Shown here: piece after piece, positions 22,714 to 32,561 of the stretch
Layout: each line of letters opens with the position of its first letter
Numbering within the stretch: the first letter of the stretch is position 1
Origin: Anaeromyxobacter oryzisoli
GTDB taxonomy: Bacteria > Myxococcota > Myxococcia > Myxococcales > Anaeromyxobacteraceae
Length of the DNA stretch: 35,204 bases
NCBI RefSeq assembly: GCF_022690765.1
Contig: NZ_JALCZA010000048.1
Span: 1 to 35,204 of the forward strand
Direction: 5' to 3'
Notes under the pieces: generated by a model
Told to the model about the DNA's origin: nothing
Database searches by the model: none
The model's input: the letters and a program-made list of their open reading frames with translations, nothing else
Translations under genes and position numbers: made by a program

Positions 22714-23912
22714 CCGCGATCCTCCCTGGCGTCGCGCGCCTGCTCGACGCGGCGCGGGCCGGCGGCGTCGCCCCGGCGCTCGGGGCGGCGGTGCTCGCCG
22801 GCGGCCGCCTCGTGCACGCGACCGCCCACGGCGAGGTGACGGCGGCCGGGGCGGACGGTCGCCCGGGCCGGCCGCGGGCGGTGCGGCTCGACGACGCGTT
22901 CGACGTCGCCTCGCTCACGAAGGTGATGGCGACGACCACGCTCGCGGCCCAGCTCGCCGCGGAGGGCCGGCTCGAGCTCGACGCGCCGGTCGCGGCCGTG
23001 CTCCCGCGCTTCGCGGCGGGGGGCAAGGAGCGGGTGACCGCCCGCCACCTCCTCGCCCACGCGTCCGGCCTGCCGGCCTGGCGCCCGTATTTCGAGCGGG
23101 CGGCGACGGATCCGGAGGCGTCCCGGCTCCTCGCCCCGGCGGGCGAGCGGCCGGGCGCCATGCAGCTCGCGGCGGCCTGCCGGCGCGGCCGGACGCTCGT
23201 CGGCGAGGCGGTCCTGGCGGAGCCGCTCGAGGCGCCGCCCGGGACGCGGGCGCTCTACTGCGATCCCGGCTTCATCGCCCTCGGCCTCCTCGTCGAGGCC
23301 GCCGCGGGAGCGCCCCTCGCCGTCCTGGCGGAGCGCCGGATCTTCGGCCCGCTCGGGCTCGGCGCGACCTTCTTCCTCGACGGCGCCGAGCCGGCGGAGG
23401 GGCTGCGGCGCGCCGCCGGCCGGACGTTCCTCCCGACGGGCTGGTCCCGCGCGCGCCGCGAGATCGTGCGCGGCGCGGTGAACGACGACAACGCGTGGGC
23501 GATGGGCGGCGTCGCCGGCCACGCGGGCCTGTTCTCGACGCCCGCGGAGGTGGCCGCCCTCGGCCAGGCCTGGCTCGAGGCGCTCGGGGGCGGGCGCTCC
23601 CCGGTGCCGGCGGACGCCGCCGCGGAGTTCGCGCGCCGCGACGCGGCCGTGCCCGGGAGCGAGCGCGCGCTCGGGTGGGACACGCCGAGCCGCGGCGCGA
23701 GCTCCATCGGGAGCCGGCTCGGGCGCGGGCCGCGCGGGGCGATCGGGCACCTCGGGTACACCGGGTGCTCGCTCTGGATCGACCTCGACGCCGGGATCGT
23801 GTGCGCGCTGCTCACCAACCACGTCCACCCCGCGGGCACCGCGGACAAGCCGCGAATCCGCGAGCTCCGCCAGCGGTTCCACGACGAGGTGGCGCTGGCC
23901 ATGGGAGTGTAG
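22710..23912 (+). CDS. Serine hydrolase of the beta-lactamase/penicillin-binding-protein-like family
   Basis: 400 residues. SLTK (residues 68-71) is the SxxK nucleophile motif. The second motif reads YCD (183-185) where the family has YxN, and the third is HLGYTG (347-352), an HxG-type box. The frame opens with GTG overlapping the LdcA stop by 4 bp (GTGA), so it is translationally coupled. No signal peptide is evident (ILPGVARLLDAARAGGV), which points to a cytoplasmic enzyme acting on recycled muropeptides or another ester/amide rather than a classic PBP. EstB-like esterases and D-aminopeptidases share this fold. The Asp in motif two is worth noting. Confidence 0.85.
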   Translation: MTAILPGVARLLDAARAGGVAPALGAAVLAGGRLVHATAHGEVTAAGADGRPGRPRAVRLDDAFDVASLTKVMATTTLAAQLAAEGRLELDAPVAAVLPRFAAGGKERVTARHLLAHASGLPAWRPYFERAATDPEASRLLAPAGERPGAMQLAAACRRGRTLVGEAVLAEPLEAPPGTRALYCDPGFIALGLLVEAAAGAPLAVLAERRIFGPLGLGATFFLDGAEPAEGLRRAAGRTFLPTGWSRARREIVRGAVNDDNAWAMGGVAGHAGLFSTPAEVAALGQAWLEALGGGRSPVPADAAAEFARRDAAVPGSERALGWDTPSRGASSIGSRLGRGPRGAIGHLGYTGCSLWIDLDAGIVCALLTNHVHPAGTADKPRIRELRQRFHDEVALAMGV

Positions 23913-23977
23913 GACCGGGGATCGGCGCTCGTGGATCGCGTTCGCGTTCGCGTTCGGAAACGTCAGGAGAGCAGACG

Positions 23978-25405
23978 GTGATCGACTGGAAGAACATCAA
24001 GCGGATTCACCTCATCGGCGTGGCGGGCACGGGCATGGGCTCGTTCGCGGGGATGCTGAAGGCCGCGGGGTACGCGGTGACCGGCTCGGACGAGAACGTC
24101 TATCCGCCGATGTCCACCCAGCTCGAGCGCTGGGGGATCGGGGTGATGACCCCGTACGCGCCGGCCAACCTGGACGCCGCCCGCGCCGACCTGGTCGTGG
24201 TCGGCAACGTCGTCCGCAAGGTGAACGCCGAGGCGACGGCGATGCGCGAGCGCGGGCTCCCGCACGTCTCCTTCCCGGCCGCCCTCGGCGAGCTCTTCAT
24301 CGGCGCGCGCCACGGCGTGGTGGTGGTCGGGACGCACGGCAAGACCACCACCTCCGCGATGATGGGCGCGGTGCTCCACCACGCCGGGCGCGACCCGTCC
24401 TTCCTCGTCGGCGGGGTCACCCGCGACTTCGAGTCGAACTTCCGGCTGGGGAAGGGGCCGCACTTCGTGGTCGAGGGCGACGAGTACGACACCGCCTACT
24501 TCGACAAGGGGCCCAAGTTCCTGCACTACCGGCCCCGCACCGCGATCTTCACGAGCTGCGAGCTCGACCACGCCGACATCTACCGCGACGAGGCCCACTA
24601 CGAGAGCGCCTTCGAGCGGTTCGTGGACCTCCTGCCGCCCGACGGGTTCCTGGCCGCCTGCGCGGGGTACGCGAGCGTCCGGCGCATCGCCGCGCGCTCG
24701 CGCGCCCGGGTCGAGACCTACGGCGTGAGCCAGCCCGGCGCGGACTGGGAGGCCCGCGGGCTCCGGCTCGACCGCGACGGCGCGCGCTTCACCCTGGTCC
24801 GCCACGGCGCCGCGCTCGCGGACGTGCACCTGCCCGTCGGCGGCGCCCACAACGTCGAGAACGCCCTCGGCGTCGCGGCGGCCGCGACCGCGCTCGGGCT
24901 CTCGCCCGAGGAGATCGCGGCGGGGCTCGCGGCGTTCCACGGCGTGAAGCGGCGGCAGGAGGTGCGCGGGACGGCCGGGGGCGTCACGGTGGTGGACGAC
25001 TTCGCCCACCACCCGCGCGCCGTGAAGGCGACCCTCGCGGCGGTCCAGGGGAGCTTCCCCGGCGCGCGGCTCCTCGCGGCCTTCGAGCCGCGCTCGAACA
25101 CCAGCCGACGGAACCTCCACCAGCGCGAGTACTCCGATCCCGCGACCTGGACCGGCGCGGCGGAGGTGTTCCTGCTCCGGCCGGCGCCGACCGACCGGGT
25201 GCCGGAGCACGAGCGGCTCGACGTGGACGCGGTGGTCGCGGCGCTGAGCGCGCACGGGAAGCCCGCGCGGGTGTTCGAGACGGTCGAGGCGCTGGTCCAG
25301 GCCGTCGCCGCGTCCGCGCGCGCCGGGGACGTGGTGCTCGGGATGTCCAACGGCGCGTTCGGCGGCTTCTGGGGGAAGGCGCTGGAGGCGGTGGGGGCGC
25401 GGTAG
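23978..25405 (+). CDS. mpl: UDP-N-acetylmuramate:L-Ala-gamma-D-Glu-meso-DAP ligase
   Basis: 475 residues of the Mur ligase family. The N-domain starts with IHLIGVAGTGMGSFAGMLK and has SDENVYPPMS; the ATP P-loop is GTHGKTTTSAMM; the central motif is VVEGDEYDTAYFDKGPKF. VDDFAHHPRAVK and FEPRSNTSRR are Mpl-specific signatures that separate it from MurC. It reattaches recycled tripeptide to UDP-MurNAc, bypassing de novo MurC-D-E steps. GTG 23978 is the start: AGGAGA lies 8 nt upstream and homology begins at once. The 65-bp spacer before it carries a hexanucleotide repeat (GTTCGC, about 23937-23956). It forms the last gene of the LdcA-hydrolase-Mpl cluster. Confidence 0.95.
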   Translation: MIDWKNIKRIHLIGVAGTGMGSFAGMLKAAGYAVTGSDENVYPPMSTQLERWGIGVMTPYAPANLDAARADLVVVGNVVRKVNAEATAMRERGLPHVSFPAALGELFIGARHGVVVVGTHGKTTTSAMMGAVLHHAGRDPSFLVGGVTRDFESNFRLGKGPHFVVEGDEYDTAYFDKGPKFLHYRPRTAIFTSCELDHADIYRDEAHYESAFERFVDLLPPDGFLAACAGYASVRRIAARSRARVETYGVSQPGADWEARGLRLDRDGARFTLVRHGAALADVHLPVGGAHNVENALGVAAAATALGLSPEEIAAGLAAFHGVKRRQEVRGTAGGVTVVDDFAHHPRAVKATLAAVQGSFPGARLLAAFEPRSNTSRRNLHQREYSDPATWTGAAEVFLLRPAPTDRVPEHERLDVDAVVAALSAHGKPARVFETVEALVQAVAASARAGDVVLGMSNGAFGGFWGKALEAVGAR

Positions 25406-25426
25406 CGCGCGCCCCCACCCCCGGGG

Positions 25427-26833
<1,407 letters not shown>

Positions 26834-26987
26834 GCGGCAGGCCGCCTTCGAGGCGTCGCCGTGATGACGGATGGTTCATCCGCGATGGCGGATGGTCGCT
26901 CCGGCCGCGGACGAGGACGCGCCGCCAGGCCCGTCGCCCGCCGGCTCGCTTCGATTTACATTCGTCCCCCCTCCTGGAGGTCGCATC

Positions 26988-28820
26988 GTGCCAGCCGATC
27001 CTCGCACCGTCCCCGAGCTGTTCCTCGATCGCGTGGGGCGGACGCCCACCGCCGAGGCCTTCCGGTACCCGGGGCCGGACGACGTCTGGCGGAGCCTCAC
27101 GTGGGCCGGGACCGAGGCGCGGGTGCGGGCGATCGCCTCGGGCCTGCGGACGCTCGACGTCCGGCCCGAGGACGTCTGCGCCATCCTCTCCCAGACGCGG
27201 ATCGAGTGGATCCTCGCCGACTTCGGGATCCTCTGCGCCGGCGGGGCGACGAGCACGATCTACCCGTCCACCGTCGCGGAGGACTGCGCGTTCATCCTCT
27301 CCGACTCGCGCGCGGTGATCGCGTTCGCGGAGGACGCCGCGCAGGTGGCGAAGCTCGCCTCGCGGCGGGCCGAGCTGGCGGCGCTCCGCCACGTCGTCGT
27401 GCTCGACGGCCCGGGGTCCGCCGACGGCTGGGTGATCACCCTGGCGGAGCTCGAGGCGCGGGGGCGCGACTGGGATCGGGCCCACCCGGGCGCCTTCGAG
27501 GAGACCGCCGCCGCGGTCCGCGCCGACTCGCTCGCCACGCTGCTCTACACCTCCGGGACGACGGGCCGGCCGAAGGGCGTCGAGCTCACGCACGCGTGCT
27601 GGGCCTCGCAGTCGCGCGCCATCCAGGAGTCCGGGATCCTCAATCACGAGGGGGCGGTGCAGCTCTTCTGGCTGCCGCTCGCGCACTCGTTCGGGAAGAT
27701 GATCGGCACCGCCCAGCTCCGGATCGGCTTCGTCACCGCGGTGGACGGTCGCGTCGAGCGGCTCGTCGAGAACCTCGGGCGCATCCGGCCGACGTTCGTG
27801 TGCGCGGTGCCGCGGATCTTCGAGAAGGTGCACAACCGGATCGTCTCGAACGCCCGCGCGGGCGGCCCGGTGAAGCTCCGGATCTTCCGGTGGGCCGTCG
27901 AGGTCGGCCTCCAGGCGTCGCGCCTGCGCCGCGCCGGCCGGGCGCCGGGGACGGTCCTCGCCGCGCAGCTCGCGCTCGCCGACCGGCTCGTCTTCCGGAA
28001 GGTCCGCGCGATCTTCGGCGGGAACCTCCGGTTCTTCGTCTCGGGGTCCGCGCCGCTCTCGCGGGACATCGCGGAGCTGTTCGACGCGATGGGGATCGTG
28101 ATCCTCGAGGGCTACGGGCTCACCGAGTCCTCGGCGGCGACCCACTGCAACCTCCCCTGGGCGTACCGCCTCGGCACCGTGGGCCCCCCGTTCCCCGGGA
28201 TCGAGGTGCGGATCGCCGAGGACGGCGAGATCCTCATGCGCGGGCCGTGGATCATGCGCGGCTACCGGGGGCTGCCCGAGCAGACCGTCGAGGCGCTCGA
28301 CCCGGACGGCTGGCTCCACACCGGGGACATCGGCGCGGTGGACGCCGACGGCTACCTCACCCTCACCGACCGGAAGAAGGACCTCATCAAGACCTCCGGC
28401 GGGAAGTACGTCGCGCCGGCGGAGCTCGAGGCGAGGCTCAAGGCGTTCTCGCCGTTCGTCTCGCAGGTGCTCGTGCACGGCGACCGCCGGAACTACGTCA
28501 CGGCGCTCGTCACCCTGGACGCGGAGGCGATCGGGCGGTGGGCCGCCGAGCACGGGCGCGCCGGCGCGCCGGTCGCGGAGCTGGCGCGCCTGCCCGAGGT
28601 GGCGGCGCTCGTGCAGCGCGGGCTGGACAGGATGAACGCGACCCTGCCCCGCTTCGCCACGGTGAAGCGCTTCGCGATCCTGCCGCGGGAGTTCAGCGAG
28701 GCCGAGGGCGAGGTCACCCCCTCGCAGAAGCTCAAGCGCAAGGCGATCGAGCGCCGCTACGCGGCGGAGCTGGACGCCCTCTACGCCGGCGAGGCGCGCG
28801 GCGAGGCGCGCAAGCCGTAG
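26988..28820 (+). CDS. Long-chain fatty acid-CoA ligase (AMP-binding, FAA1-like)
   Basis: 610 residues of the adenylate-forming family. Motifs: P-loop LLYTSGTTGRPKGVELTHA, then VPRIFEKVHNRI typical of the long-chain (COG1022) subgroup, GYGLTESSAATH, and the hinge DRKKDLIKTSGGKYVAP. The C-terminal region has PSQKLKRKAIE with the catalytic Lys. It activates fatty acids to acyl-CoA for beta-oxidation or lipid synthesis. The GTG at 26988 is chosen because GGAGG lies 7 nt upstream (26976-26980); a longer frame from 26871 would translate the divergent promoter region. It is convergent with the TPR lipoprotein gene after 18 bp. Confidence 0.94.
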   Translation: MPADPRTVPELFLDRVGRTPTAEAFRYPGPDDVWRSLTWAGTEARVRAIASGLRTLDVRPEDVCAILSQTRIEWILADFGILCAGGATSTIYPSTVAEDCAFILSDSRAVIAFAEDAAQVAKLASRRAELAALRHVVVLDGPGSADGWVITLAELEARGRDWDRAHPGAFEETAAAVRADSLATLLYTSGTTGRPKGVELTHACWASQSRAIQESGILNHEGAVQLFWLPLAHSFGKMIGTAQLRIGFVTAVDGRVERLVENLGRIRPTFVCAVPRIFEKVHNRIVSNARAGGPVKLRIFRWAVEVGLQASRLRRAGRAPGTVLAAQLALADRLVFRKVRAIFGGNLRFFVSGSAPLSRDIAELFDAMGIVILEGYGLTESSAATHCNLPWAYRLGTVGPPFPGIEVRIAEDGEILMRGPWIMRGYRGLPEQTVEALDPDGWLHTGDIGAVDADGYLTLTDRKKDLIKTSGGKYVAPAELEARLKAFSPFVSQVLVHGDRRNYVTALVTLDAEAIGRWAAEHGRAGAPVAELARLPEVAALVQRGLDRMNATLPRFATVKRFAILPREFSEAEGEVTPSQKLKRKAIERRYAAELDALYAGEARGEARKP

Positions 28821-28838
28821 CCGGCCTCGCCGTCGTCG

Positions 28839-30011
28839 TCAGGTCCTGGGCGGCTCGGCGTCCTCCGCCAGCGCGGCCTCGAGCCGGGACAGCGAGGCCT
28901 GCGCGTCGGCGAGGAAGCGGAGGTCGTCCACGCCGGTGCGCGAGGCGCGTGCGATGGTCTGCTCGTACGCGGTGATCGCCTTCGCGGCGAGCACGCGCAC
29001 CCGGCGCCGGAGCTCGGCCCGGTACGCGGCGGCGTGCTCGGCGTCGAGCCCGGGGGGCAGCGGCGCCTCGAGGAGCTGCTTGCGCAGCTCGTCGTACAGC
29101 TCGCCGATCCGGAACCCCGCCGCGACCGCCCAGCGGTCGTCGCCCATCCGGATCGCGCGCAGGTAGTGGCCCTGCGCCGAGAGGAGCATCTCCGCCTTGT
29201 GCTCGAGGTCCTGCCGGAGCCGCGCCTCGTCGCCGGTCGAGGGATCGAGCGGCAGGGCGCGGAACCAGGTCCGGTAGGTCTCGCCGAGGTAGTACTGCGC
29301 GAGCGACGGGTAGTACGGGTCGAGCCGCTCCTCCTCGCTCGCGCCCTGCCAGGCGCCGAGGGCGAGCCGGAAGCTCCGCTCCGCCTCCTCCGCCTTGCCG
29401 GCCTCGAGCTCGAGGACGCCGCGCTGGGCGAGGGCGCGGATGCGCAGCGTGGGATCGAGCCCCTCGCGGCGGAGGATCTCCTCGAGCCGCGCGTGGGCCT
29501 CGGGCAGCTCGTGGAGGTAGTAGAGGCAGTCCGCGATCTTGAAGCTCGCCTCGAGCGCGTCCGGCCCCTCGTACTTCCGCTCCAGCGCGCGGAACCGCTC
29601 GAGCGCGAGGCGCCACTCCTCGAGGTGCTGGTAGGCGAGCCCGGCGTCGAACAGCGCCGCCGCCTCGTGCCGCGAGGAGGGGTACCGATCGACGAGGCGC
29701 GCGAAGGCGGCCGCGGCCCGGGCGTACTCGCCCGCGCCGTACGCGGCGGTGCCGATGGCGAAGAGCTCCTCGTCGTTCTTGCCCTCGAGCTCGACGTCGG
29801 TCGGCGAGGCCTTCACCTCCTCCGGCGGGTAGGTGATCCGAGGCGGGGCCGCGGGGGCCGGCGGGATCGCGGGGGCGGTCGTCGCCGCCGCGGGCTGGCC
29901 GGGGGCGGCCGGGGCGCCGCGGCGTGGCGCGCCCGCGGTGGCGCAGGCGAGGAGGAGGCCGGAGGCGAGGAGGGAGGCGGATCGGCGGAGGGTCATCGGG
30001 AGCACGCTCAC
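28839..30011 (-). CDS. TPR-containing lipoprotein
   Basis: About 390 residues. The N-terminus is a lipoprotein signal (RSASLLASGLLLACATAG) with lipobox LLAC, Cys at about residue 22. A Pro/Ala linker follows, then tetratricopeptide-like helical repeats (AIGTAAYGAGEYARAAAAF; ALFDAGLAYQHLEEWRLAL; ASFKIADCLYYLHEL; LAQRGVLELEAGKAEEAE). Such envelope TPR lipoproteins serve as assembly platforms; BamD and YbgF-like roles are possible but not demonstrated. GTG 30011 is preferred, since it overlaps the YjbQ stop (GTGA 30011-30008) and has AAGGTG upstream; ATG 29996 is an alternative. It is the last gene of a minus-strand run starting with the ArsA-like pair. Confidence 0.82.
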   Translation of the reverse strand: MSVLPMTLRRSASLLASGLLLACATAGAPRRGAPAAPGQPAAATTAPAIPPAPAAPPRITYPPEEVKASPTDVELEGKNDEELFAIGTAAYGAGEYARAAAAFARLVDRYPSSRHEAAALFDAGLAYQHLEEWRLALERFRALERKYEGPDALEASFKIADCLYYLHELPEAHARLEEILRREGLDPTLRIRALAQRGVLELEAGKAEEAERSFRLALGAWQGASEEERLDPYYPSLAQYYLGETYRTWFRALPLDPSTGDEARLRQDLEHKAEMLLSAQGHYLRAIRMGDDRWAVAAGFRIGELYDELRKQLLEAPLPPGLDAEHAAAYRAELRRRVRVLAAKAITAYEQTIARASRTGVDDLRFLADAQASLSRLEAALAEDAEPPRT

Positions 30012-30418
30012 CCGGGCAGCACCTTGAGGCAGATCGTCCGGCGCCGGGGGCCGTCGAACTCGCACAGGTAGATCCCCTGCCACGTCCCGAGCACCGGCGC
30101 ACCCCCCTCGACGATCACCGTCGCGGAGGTCCCCACGAGGGCGGTCTTCACGTGCGCGTCGCTGTTCCCCTCGGCGTGCCGGTAGGACCCGCGGGCGGGC
30201 CGCGCCGGCACGGCGTTCTGGAGCGCCAGGAGCAGGTCGGCGCGCACGTCGGGATCGGCGTTCTCCTGGATGGTGACGGCGGCGGTGGTGTGGGGGACGT
30301 AGACGAGGAGGAGGCCGTCCGGGGCCCCGGCGGCCCGGAGCGCCGCCCGGACCTCGCCGGTGATCTCGACGAGCTCGCACGCGGCGTGGGTCTGGACGGA
30401 GAGATCCGGCAGGCGCAT
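30008..30418 (-). CDS. yjbQ: YjbQ family (UPF0047) protein
   Basis: 136 residues, the normal family length. The conserved blocks VPHTTAAVTIQENAD, SYRHAEGNSDAHVKTALVG and LGTWQGIYLCEFDGPR are all present. The His residues in the first two blocks are candidate metal ligands. E. coli YjbQ has been described as a secondary thiamine-phosphate synthase activity, but the physiological role is unsettled. The stop overlaps the lipoprotein start by 4 bp. ATG 30418 has no clear ribosome site, and TATAAC lies 9 nt before it, so it may be read from its own leaderless transcript in addition to read-through from the ArsA-like genes. Confidence 0.92.
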   Translation of the reverse strand: MRLPDLSVQTHAACELVEITGEVRAALRAAGAPDGLLLVYVPHTTAAVTIQENADPDVRADLLLALQNAVPARPARGSYRHAEGNSDAHVKTALVGTSATVIVEGGAPVLGTWQGIYLCEFDGPRRRTICLKVLPG

Positions 30419-30427
30419 CGGACGGAT

Positions 30428-30433
30428 GTTATA
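30428..30433 (-). promoter_or_regulatory. Candidate -10 element for yjbQ
   Basis: TATAAC (30433-30428) matches the -10 consensus at five of six positions in a spacer otherwise GC-rich. It is 9 nt from the ATG at 30418, so transcription would begin at or a few bases before the start codon. No TTGACA-like -35 is visible at the expected distance. Confidence 0.4.
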
Positions 30434-30450
30434 GCGCCTCTCGGTTGGGT

Positions 30451-31578
30451 CTAGAGCCCCTCGGCCATCCTGGCGAGGCCCGCGAGGTCGTGCACGTCGG
30501 TCTCGAGCCGCGGGACGAGCGATCGCGGATCCGTCGTGCGCTCGAGCAGGCGGGCGAGCGTCCGGGCCTCCGCCGTGACGAGCGTCTGGTGGTCGGCGAG
30601 GGTGGTCGCGAGGCGGGCGGCGAGGCCGTCCGGCGCGCCGGCCGCCGTGAGCGCGGCCGTGAGCTCGGCCGCGGCGAGGAGGGGCCCCGCGCCCGCGGGC
30701 CAGAGATCCGGGGTGAGCCGGTTCACGACGAGGCCCGCGACCGGCATGGACTCCGCGTGGAGCCGCTCGTGGAACGCGAGCGCCTCCTCGACGGAGAAGG
30801 GGGTCGGCGCGCACACGAGGACGAACCCGACCTCGGCGCGGGAGAGGAGGGCCCGGACCGCGGCGGCGCGCTCCTTGAACCCGTCGTACATGCCCTGGAA
30901 GCCCCGGAGGAAGTCGCCGAGATCCGAGAGCATCTCCTGGCCGGTGAAGCGCGCGAGCGTCTTCGCGATGTAGCCGCCGCCGAGCTGGGCGAGCCGGAGC
31001 CCGATCCGGCCGGCGCCGATCGCGGGCGCGAGGATCGTCCGCGCCGTCTCGTTCCCGAGGAAGTCGAGGATCCGGTCCGGCGCGTCGAGGAAGTCGAGGG
31101 CGTGGGCGGTCGGGGGCGTGTCGAGGACGATGAGGTCGTAGTCGCGATCCGTCGCGAGCTCGTACAGCTTCTCCATCGCCATGTACTCCTGGGAGCCGGC
31201 GAGGGCCGCCGACATCTGCTGGTACAGCCGGTTCCGCAGGATCCGCTCGCGGCGGGCGGGGTCGGGCGCGTGGCGCGTCACGAGGTCGTCCCACGTCCGC
31301 TTCACGTCGAGCATCATCGCGAAGAGCTCGCCGCGCGGCCGCAGGCCGGCCTCGTGCAGCTTGTGCTCCGGGACCCGGGTCTCGACGTTGCCGAGCGTGG
31401 TGAGCCCGAGCGCGTTCGCGAGCCGGCGCGCCGGGTCGATGGTGCAGACCAGGGCGCGGCCGCCCTGGAGCGCGCGCTGGAGCGCGATGGCCGCCGCGAC
31501 GGTGGTCTTGCCCACGCCGCCCGAGCCGACGCAGATCGCGATCCGGCGCGGCGCCAGGCTGTCGCGCACGTCGTTCAC
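30451..31578 (-). CDS. ArsA/Get3-like P-loop ATPase, second of a tandem pair
   Basis: 375 residues of the ArsA/Get3 (SIMIBI) ATPase class. The deviant Walker A reads GSGGVGKTT (residues 18-26), where Ser19 replaces the signature Lys of GKGGVGKT; the catalytic Lys24 is kept. CTIDPARRLANALG (switch region), LIVLDTPPTAHALDFLD and LVCAPTPFSVEEA follow. Family members move arsenite or tail-anchored and other client proteins. No ArsB, ArsR or ArsD gene is nearby, so arsenic export is unlikely. The start GTG 31578 overlaps the upstream ArsA-like stop (GTGA), so the two should be made in equal amounts. Resembles, from memory, the paired mycobacterial proteins Rv3679-Rv3680. Confidence 0.88.
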   Translation of the reverse strand: MNDVRDSLAPRRIAICVGSGGVGKTTVAAAIALQRALQGGRALVCTIDPARRLANALGLTTLGNVETRVPEHKLHEAGLRPRGELFAMMLDVKRTWDDLVTRHAPDPARRERILRNRLYQQMSAALAGSQEYMAMEKLYELATDRDYDLIVLDTPPTAHALDFLDAPDRILDFLGNETARTILAPAIGAGRIGLRLAQLGGGYIAKTLARFTGQEMLSDLGDFLRGFQGMYDGFKERAAAVRALLSRAEVGFVLVCAPTPFSVEEALAFHERLHAESMPVAGLVVNRLTPDLWPAGAGPLLAAAELTAALTAAGAPDGLAARLATTLADHQTLVTAEARTLARLLERTTDPRSLVPRLETDVHDLAGLARMAEGL

Positions 31579-32516
31579 GGCGCGCTCCCGGGCGGCGCGG
31601 CCGCGATCGCCGCGGCGATCGCCTCCACGGCGGACAGCCCCCACTCGGGCACGGCCAGGAGCGGGAGCACGCAGGTGGGCAGGTCGAGCGCCGCCCGCGC
31701 GCGCGCGAGGTGACGGCTCGCCTGCTCGGCGTGGATCGCGTAGAGCCGCCCGGCCCGCGCGGCGGGGCCCAGCGGCGGCGCCGCCGCGGCGAGGGGCGCC
31801 AGCCGCACGGCCTCCTCGGGGCTGAAGCGCGTGTCCGGCATGGCGTTCACGAACAGCGCGCCGCGGAGCATGCCGAGCTCGCCGCGCACCTGCCCGTCGA
31901 GCTCGATGGCCTCGTTCACCGGCATCTCCTCGGGGAGCGTGACCAGCGCCACCGCGGTGCGGTCCGGATCGACGAGCAGCTCCTCCATCCACTCCGCGTC
32001 GCGCCGGAGCGGCCCCGCGGGCACGGTCCCCACGAGGGCGGAGGGGACCCGGAGGAGCTGCACGGCGTGCCCCGTCGCCGGGGCGTCCACGAGGACCAGG
32101 TCCCAGCGCGGCCGCTCGTGCTCCTCGGCCCGGACCTCGTTCAGGATCTTGCCCAGCATCACCAGCTCGGGCAGCGACGGGATCATGCGCAGGAAGCGCC
32201 GCACCACCCGGTTCTCGAAGACCGCCTCGTAGATGGTCCGGAAGTGGAGGACCTGGAGGCCGTACTCGCGCATCGCCTCGGCCGGCGTGACGTTCACCGT
32301 GTGGACGCCGGGCCGCGCCTGCCGGGTGGCGTACCCCGACGGCGGCGCGCCGAGCAGCGGCGCGATCCGCTCCTGCGCGTTCACCTCGCACACGAGCACG
32401 CGCTTCCCGGCCCGGGCGGCGAGCAGGGCGAGCGCGGCCGTCACGGTCGACTTCCCCACGCCGCCCTTGCCCGTGACGATGACGAGCCGCCGCTCGAGAA
32501 GGGTCGGGAGGCCCAC
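31575..32516 (-). CDS. ArsA/Get3-like P-loop ATPase, first of a tandem pair
   Basis: About 313 residues. The deviant Walker A is complete, TGKGGVGKST, with signature Lys17 and catalytic Lys22. The next blocks are VLVCEVNAQERIAPLLG, LVLVDAPATGHAVQLLRVP (switch II) and VALVTLPEEMPVNEA (family-typical PEEM). The sequence between, with LHFRTIYEAVFENRVVRRFL and LPELVMLGKI, is the helical client-binding region of this class. The start is uncertain: GTG 32516 or TTG 32528, neither with a clear ribosome site. It is divergent from the phasin-like gene by about 45 bp. The stop overlaps the second ATPase's start, pointing to a heterodimer. Confidence 0.88.
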   Translation of the reverse strand: MGLPTLLERRLVIVTGKGGVGKSTVTAALALLAARAGKRVLVCEVNAQERIAPLLGAPPSGYATRQARPGVHTVNVTPAEAMREYGLQVLHFRTIYEAVFENRVVRRFLRMIPSLPELVMLGKILNEVRAEEHERPRWDLVLVDAPATGHAVQLLRVPSALVGTVPAGPLRRDAEWMEELLVDPDRTAVALVTLPEEMPVNEAIELDGQVRGELGMLRGALFVNAMPDTRFSPEEAVRLAPLAAAAPPLGPAARAGRLYAIHAEQASRHLARARAALDLPTCVLPLLAVPEWGLSAVEAIAAAIAAAPPGSAP

Positions 32517-32561
32517 GAGGCTTGACAAGCTAGCGAGGGCAGGGGGACAAGTCCACCATCT

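Noticed and set aside
30451-32516. Arsenite efflux operon
   Set aside because: The ATPases are ArsA-like, but no arsB, arsC, arsD or arsR gene is present and the client-binding parts look Get3-like.
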